Assembly: GCA_963693315.1 (NCBI GenBank)
Contig: OY856188.1
Span: 217,261,554 to 217,325,553 of the forward strand
Origin: Diogma glabrata
Lineage: Eukaryota > Arthropoda > Insecta > Diptera > Cylindrotomidae
DNA length: 64,000 nucleotides
Reading direction: 5' to 3'
The notes beneath the pieces are model-generated. The model worked only from the letters and a program-made list of their open reading frames with translations. It was not told the origin of the DNA and did not search any database. Of the stretch, positions 59,301 to 64,000 are shown piece by piece (position 1 is the stretch's first letter; the number at the start of each line of letters is the position of its first letter). The translations under genes and the position numbers were made by a program.

Positions 59301-60053
59301 TCTAATTTTTTTTGAACTTATAATTTTGTACATGGGAAATTTGTTTTGTTAGGTGTGTCGGACGATCGTTGCTAAAAGAAAATTTGATTTTGTTCTATGT
59401 ATATTGTATTGGTAGTTTGATTTTGTTTTATTGGACTGATTATTAGTTTTGTGTTATTGTTAGTGTTATTTTCATATAAAGGTTGTATGCTTTTTTCTTT
59501 TCATTGTTAGAAGAAGTGCGTATATTTCAGTCAATTTACTTACCTTTTAATTCAAAAACAATTTTTTCAATTACATATTTTGTTTATTATTTTTAATCAA
59601 ATAAATTTAATTTGATTCTTAGCATATCCAATTAACTAAAGACTTGCTTTCACACCATATTAAGCAGGATATTTACAATGCTCTTAGCTACCATTAAATT
59701 TACTCAAGCATGTATTTAGCCTCAAAAGAAATTTTTTTTTTTAAAATAGATTATCAGAAAAATCTAATTTGTTTCAAAACCAAGTTAATAATAATGGAAA
59801 ACGCTTAAAAAATAAGTCACAGGGTATTAAATTTTTTATGCAAATGTATACACTACATATACGAGTACAAACTAGTGCATAAAATTTCTTTCATGATGCT
59901 TGTGGACAAACGATATAGCCCAATTCTTTTCCGTTCCAGGCGTTAAATCTATTAACAATTCATTTTCACTTCTAAAGACTGGATTTTCGACATTTCTTTA
60001 GGAGTTTCCAAAACGGTGGAGTTTAAAGGAAAGCGTTCCGCGAGCAACGTGGC
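56375..60053. other. Long stretch without a gene
   Basis: AT-rich sequence with no coding frame of note. At 58415-58495 a GC-richer patch contains CTGACCGGGTCGTTCGTTCG and the palindrome GACCGATTTAAAAACATCGGTC. At 59240-59270 TTCGAACGAACGAATCG occurs. These may be fragments of DNA-transposon ends, but no partners were found. Confidence 0.5.
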
Positions 60054-60059
60054 GTTGCA

Positions 60060-60867
60060 CAGTGGGATTTTTTGTGCAATAAGTAATTTTTTCGACACAT
60101 AAAATTTAAAAATGTAATGATGCAGTTTTGTAGAAAATTGATTCAGGATGAAGAATCCATAAATTGCATCCCAAAAAAACGTTTATTTGTCTTTGAAATA
60201 ATGAAGTAAAGTCACATATAAATTTTGGTCCAAAATATTGAAAACTGTTTACGCACTTCTATAGTGTTTGTACGTAAGATAACTTTATTGCTCTAATTTA
60301 AATAGTGATTATTTTCAAATATAGCCTTTTCTGCGTATTTAAAAAAAAAAATTATAAAGATCGCTCATATGGTTTAAAAGATATGATAGAATAAAATTTG
60401 TTCTATAATATGCCGTGATTGCAAACTTCCTTGGAAGAAAAAAAAGGTTGCTCGGTCGTGCTAGGTGCTCCCGCTATAATAAAATGAAAGGTAAGACTCC
60501 ATACTATCAATTAAAAAAAAAAAAGTTTAAATAATTAATAATCTTTTATAAAATCATAAAATTTATAAAATCATAAAATCATGAAATTTTGGGTTCTATG
60601 GGCTGTGGGTAGTGGGCGTGGCCAATTTTTATGAAACTTTATTTTATTCTTAATTGAGGTAATAAAAGGCTCTGTGCCAAATTTCAAAACTTTGGGTCAA
60701 AAATAAATTTTGGGTTCTATGGGCGGTGGAGTAGTGGGCGTGACCAATTTTGATGAAACTTTATATTTTTCTTAATTGAGCTAACCAAAGGCTCAGAGCA
60801 AAATTTCAACATTCTACGAGCACTCCTTATATTTTTTGCCAAACATTGTATGAACAAATCCCACTGT
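60060..60867. mobile_element. TIR element with internal ~121-bp duplication
   Basis: ACAGTGGGATTT (60060) and AAATCCCACTGT (to 60867) are inverse ends. CGTTGC occurs at 60054-60059 and 60869-60874, a likely target duplication. Internally a ~121-bp unit is repeated in tandem (starts near 60587 and 60708), each with TTTTGGGTTCTATGGGC, GTGGGCGTG-CCAA and ATGAAACTTTAT. There is no coding frame. Confidence 0.82.
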
Positions 60868-60922
60868 ACGTTGCTGCGTCAGTGACGATTAATCCACCAC
60901 AATAACAAGAGGGATAGAAGAT

Positions 60923-61650
60923 TTGGTACCGGACTTTAAAGAATGGCACTGTAAAACTTTTGTCAGTAATGAACATGGTAGAAAGTTTTCCGCTTTCACT
61001 CTGTTAATACCTGTTTTTTCGTTTTTGATTATCTGGTTCGATATTTTATTGACCTTTAGATATTGGGAACGATTTAAGGGGTTTTTGTTATGGATCCAAA
61101 TGTTAAATAATCTACGTTTGTTTCAAAGGACCAATCTGGATGCCTTGGAAAACAAATATTTTTGTTAGGATTTCATTATTGGGAAGGGAACGGATGTATT
61201 GAAAACATTCTAGTCAAACAAAATTTATACTATATTATTATTATATTATTATTTTACTTTTATATTTTTTTAACTCAGATAATGGACCAACTTACCAGAG
61301 TTCCTGACAATCCTGGCCAAAGTAGTGAATTGTTTTTGTTTTTTTTTTTGATAAATGATCTTTCGTTGGTACAATTTAGAGTATCAGAGCTTTTAGGTGG
61401 AACAGATTATAATTTGATTTTCACATATTTAAATTTATAAGTCTCTAAACAGATTGAATCTGATCCTAGTCTTGTTTGGGATTATAGAACTGCAGATTGG
61501 CAGGGAGATATGTTTAATTGAAATGTTTAACAGATATGTTTAATTCAAACATTTCTGCTTATAATTTTTCAAAAAGAATTCACGTAGGTAGGGCCAAGTT
61601 TATTCCAATTGATCGTTCCGAAAACTTATATATTATGGGTTTAGAGTAAA
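60923..61650 (+). pseudogene. Non-LTR endonuclease remnant
   Basis: Across two frames the text includes MDQLTRVPDNPGQSS (about 61280-61325) and LSLVQFRVSELLGGTDYNLI (about 61360-61420). This resembles the TRVPD...LDLFLTNDPS...VSEPLGSSDH block that closes an APE-type endonuclease; the usual SDH has become TDY. Further on, DPSLVWDYRTADWQGD and RIHVGRAKFIPIDRS match the linker between endonuclease and RT. Stops and shifts abound and no RT follows. The upstream part may continue to the left of the TIR element at 60060. Confidence 0.65.
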
Positions 61651-61939
61651 TGTAAAAATGCAATAAATACAAATAGAAAGAAATGTATGTAGAAAACTAA
61701 TAAATGCAAAGAAATATCTATTTATTACGAAAAAAGCTACTAAATTTACTGAGCAACCCAGGTCATCATCAAAACTTTAAAATTAGCCTTCAAAAATCCT
61801 CAAAGAAAATTAATCAATATGTACTACCAAATTGTAGTTCCCTAGTTAGCATCGTATTTTCTGATATTCAGAAACGTTAATTTATAATTTATTATCACTA
61901 TACACTATACAATACCTAAAAAAAATACTGAAAAAATAT
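61651..61939. other. No gene seen
   Basis: AT-rich sequence between the endonuclease remnant and the hAT-like terminus. Confidence 0.4.
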
Positions 61940-61988
61940 CGGTAAGCGGGGGTTCGGACCCGAAAACCCCCCTTTGTGAGCGCCCCTG
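61940..61988 (-). repeat. Solo hAT-like terminal repeat
   Basis: On the minus strand this GC-rich block begins CAGGGGCGCTCACAAAGG and continues with GGGTCCGAACCCCCGC. CAGGGGCG starts are common in hAT elements. No matching opposite end was found in the window. Confidence 0.45.
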
Positions 61989-62705
61989 CTAGGGATGCAT
62001 AGCTTCCCTTAGAATTAAGATTAAGTTAAATCTTCAAGTTATTTATAAATATTTTTTTAAAATACACAAATAATAATACTAAATAATGAATTTGCATAAT
62101 CAAAAACTAATTAATATTATTGAATGCACTCATATTTTGACGAAGTAATGGTGGATTTTGACATTGGCTGATGCCATTTTTATCATATTTATTTGATTGA
62201 GGGAAGTTAACAAAAATCGAACTCAAACCATTGTAAGCCAGAAGTATTAACAAGATCAAAATTGTCAAAAACCGTGGGTGATGGATGCTAATATTTGTTT
62301 TATTTTCGTTTAATTTTACAATATTTTTTCTGCGTGGATCACGAACTCACACCAGGAAATTATTAACTAATCGTTTAATTAATGATTTTCACTTAATTAC
62401 ATTTCATTTTTCTGTTATGTCTAAGAAAAAGTTCCCACTCTTAGAACTTGTGTAATTAAGATCTCAGTAAAACTTTATCGTGAATTGATATTTAAAGCAA
62501 ACAACAGTTTATGATTTTCTGATAGAATTGCAATGAAATTCCAAAACAAACTTGTATTCAAGTTTACCCAATAGAAAATTTCAATAATCATTATAAGGGA
62601 ACCATTCAAGTCATCGTCATCAAACTTATGCTATTAAATAATTTTGCATGCAAATCAATAAAAATGTGATTGATTCTGATATCGAATGTTATTTATAATT
62701 AGTCT

Positions 62706-62837
62706 GAAATGTTGCATTAGTTTGGAGCGTGATAAGCGTGTAGTTAAAAACTTACGCAATGTTCTTTTGGAGAAATGTTGCATTAGTTTGGAGCGTGATA
62801 AGCGTGTAGTTAAAAACTTACGCAATGTTCTTTTGGA
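62706..62837. repeat. Exact tandem duplication, 2 x 66 bp
   Basis: GAAATGTTGCATTAGTTTGG and the following 46 bases are repeated without visible change at 62772. It is a recent duplication, or an assembly artefact. Confidence 0.93.
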
Positions 62838-64000
62838 GAGCGAAAAATAGTTTTAAGACAGAATACGAAAGTGTTTACATCGATAAAAATTGTTGTAACC
62901 GAAATGCTGTATTCTGTTCATAAAATAGTATAAAAAAATAATTTATTTTAATTTTAAATAATTGAATTTAAGTAAATGTTTTAAGTGTTTTGAATATAAA
63001 TATTCTTTCTAAAATTGTGATGATGCGTTCAACTGGAAAATTCTTTTGTGTTGAAGCAAACTTTTGTGTTGAAGTTTCTTACAACTCCACGAGGTCGATA
63101 AATCTTTTGCTTATTTTGCCATTAAGATTGATCAACCACAAAAATTTTTAATTTTTATTTACTTATTCAGAAATAAATAAATATAACTTAATAATATTCT
63201 ATTTAAAAAAAATTTTTAATATAAGATATATTTATTTGATCGATAGGTTTAGCTTCTGGCTTTAAGTTAATAATTTTATAAATCTTTAATTCTTAGAAAA
63301 ATTTCATATTTGATGAGAATATGTTACATTGTTTCAAATCTGAAATTGCAATAAGATTACCATACAGTATTTAAGCTTAAATAACTTTGAACTTTATTTT
63401 AACAAAAATAACTCTCGATTATTTACTCAATTAAACGTAATTCGTTTTAAAACAAGCCAACAAAAATGACGATACATATAGAATTTATTGAAAAATAAAA
63501 TAACCTCAAATTCAGAGGATAAATTGTACCTTAAATACTCTTAGGCTTTGTATGTTTTTTAAAGTATAAAAACAAAATATTCTCATAATGTAAGATTATT
63601 TGTTCGTTTAAAGAAGCAAAATAATAAGACGAATCGTGTAAGGATTATGTTTTTACAGAGAAAAACTTTATAAGAATAAGAATAAGAAGGAAAAAGTGCC
63701 GACTTGAAACTATCTGAATATCTTATATATACAATTTTTTTTTGTTCCATTCGAGTCAAAGTGTCAGTCAAATATTCTGACATTTTAAATGTTAAATATA
63801 TATATATAAAAAAAATTAAATTCCAAAATCAGAGAAAAGATAGGGTGTTTCAATTATGTATTATAATTTTTTATATTGTAATTTTAATAAAAAAAGAAAA
63901 TGAAGAAGAAAAGTTATAAGTAAATTCATGGTTAAATTTAATTTGTTGTTTATTGTTCGTCAATATCAATTCATTTAAAAAGTTAAAAGGATTTACAGGA
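62838..64000. other. No gene seen
   Basis: AT-rich sequence to the window end, without supportable features. Confidence 0.5.

Overview
This is a very AT-rich stretch of a eukaryotic genome, almost certainly an insect and probably a fly. That assignment is inference. It rests on the mix of mobile elements (Ty3/gypsy LTR elements, Jockey-superfamily, LOA-like and CR1/L2-like non-LTR elements, a Penelope-like element, hAT, a Helitron remnant and many foldback MITEs), on the microsatellites, and on the lack of any bacterial-type gene organisation. I found no confident host protein-coding gene and no rRNA, tRNA or CRISPR array. The window is essentially a graveyard of nested repeats.

Layout, 1-25 kb. 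The window opens inside a gypsy pol gene (RNase H and integrase, 1-1634) with its polypurine tract and probable 3' LTR. A (AGATACC)n heptamer satellite (3458-4933) is split by a 5'-truncated CR1/L2-like retrotransposon (4934-7875) and resumes at 7876. From 8 to 14 kb lie short repeat fragments, a decayed LTR and a MITE. From 14.4 to 18.2 kb is a complex inverted structure. It contains two head-to-head copies of the 3' part of a Penelope-like element (GIY-YIG endonuclease plus a hammerhead-like motif), flanked by inverted modules rich in GGCCAAG/CTTGGCC motifs. A nearly complete Jockey-superfamily element with one frameshift follows (about 18431-22027). Then come an assembly gap (23801-24000) and a 434-bp (TA)n tract.

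Layout, 25-45 kb. A hAT element of the ZMYM1/DUF4371 type is decayed, is interrupted by a second TIR element (27215-28167) and is joined to a second hAT relative (TIRs at 25508 and 32798). After this come a 300-bp hairpin MITE, a Helitron Rep fragment (34946-35456) abutting a 470-bp hairpin MITE, and a 5'-truncated LOA-like element with an intact RT-RNase H frame (36087-38727, minus strand). Next are an 816-bp palindrome with 390-bp arms, an 878-bp TIR element directly against it, and fragments of other non-LTR elements.

Layout, 45-64 kb. A full-length gypsy-type LTR retrotransposon (45908-52305, minus strand) has two ~645-bp LTRs that look about 98% identical by eye and an ATAT target duplication. 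Its gag is intact and begins with a SAP-like DNA-binding motif; its pol carries two stops and a frameshift. Downstream are two more decayed hAT transposases, an 808-bp TIR element next to a non-LTR endonuclease remnant, a solo hAT-like terminus and an exact 66-bp tandem duplication.

Most coding frames are broken, so the region looks largely inactive. The LTR element and the LOA-like copy are the youngest by appearance. All family assignments come from reading motifs by eye; no database search was possible.
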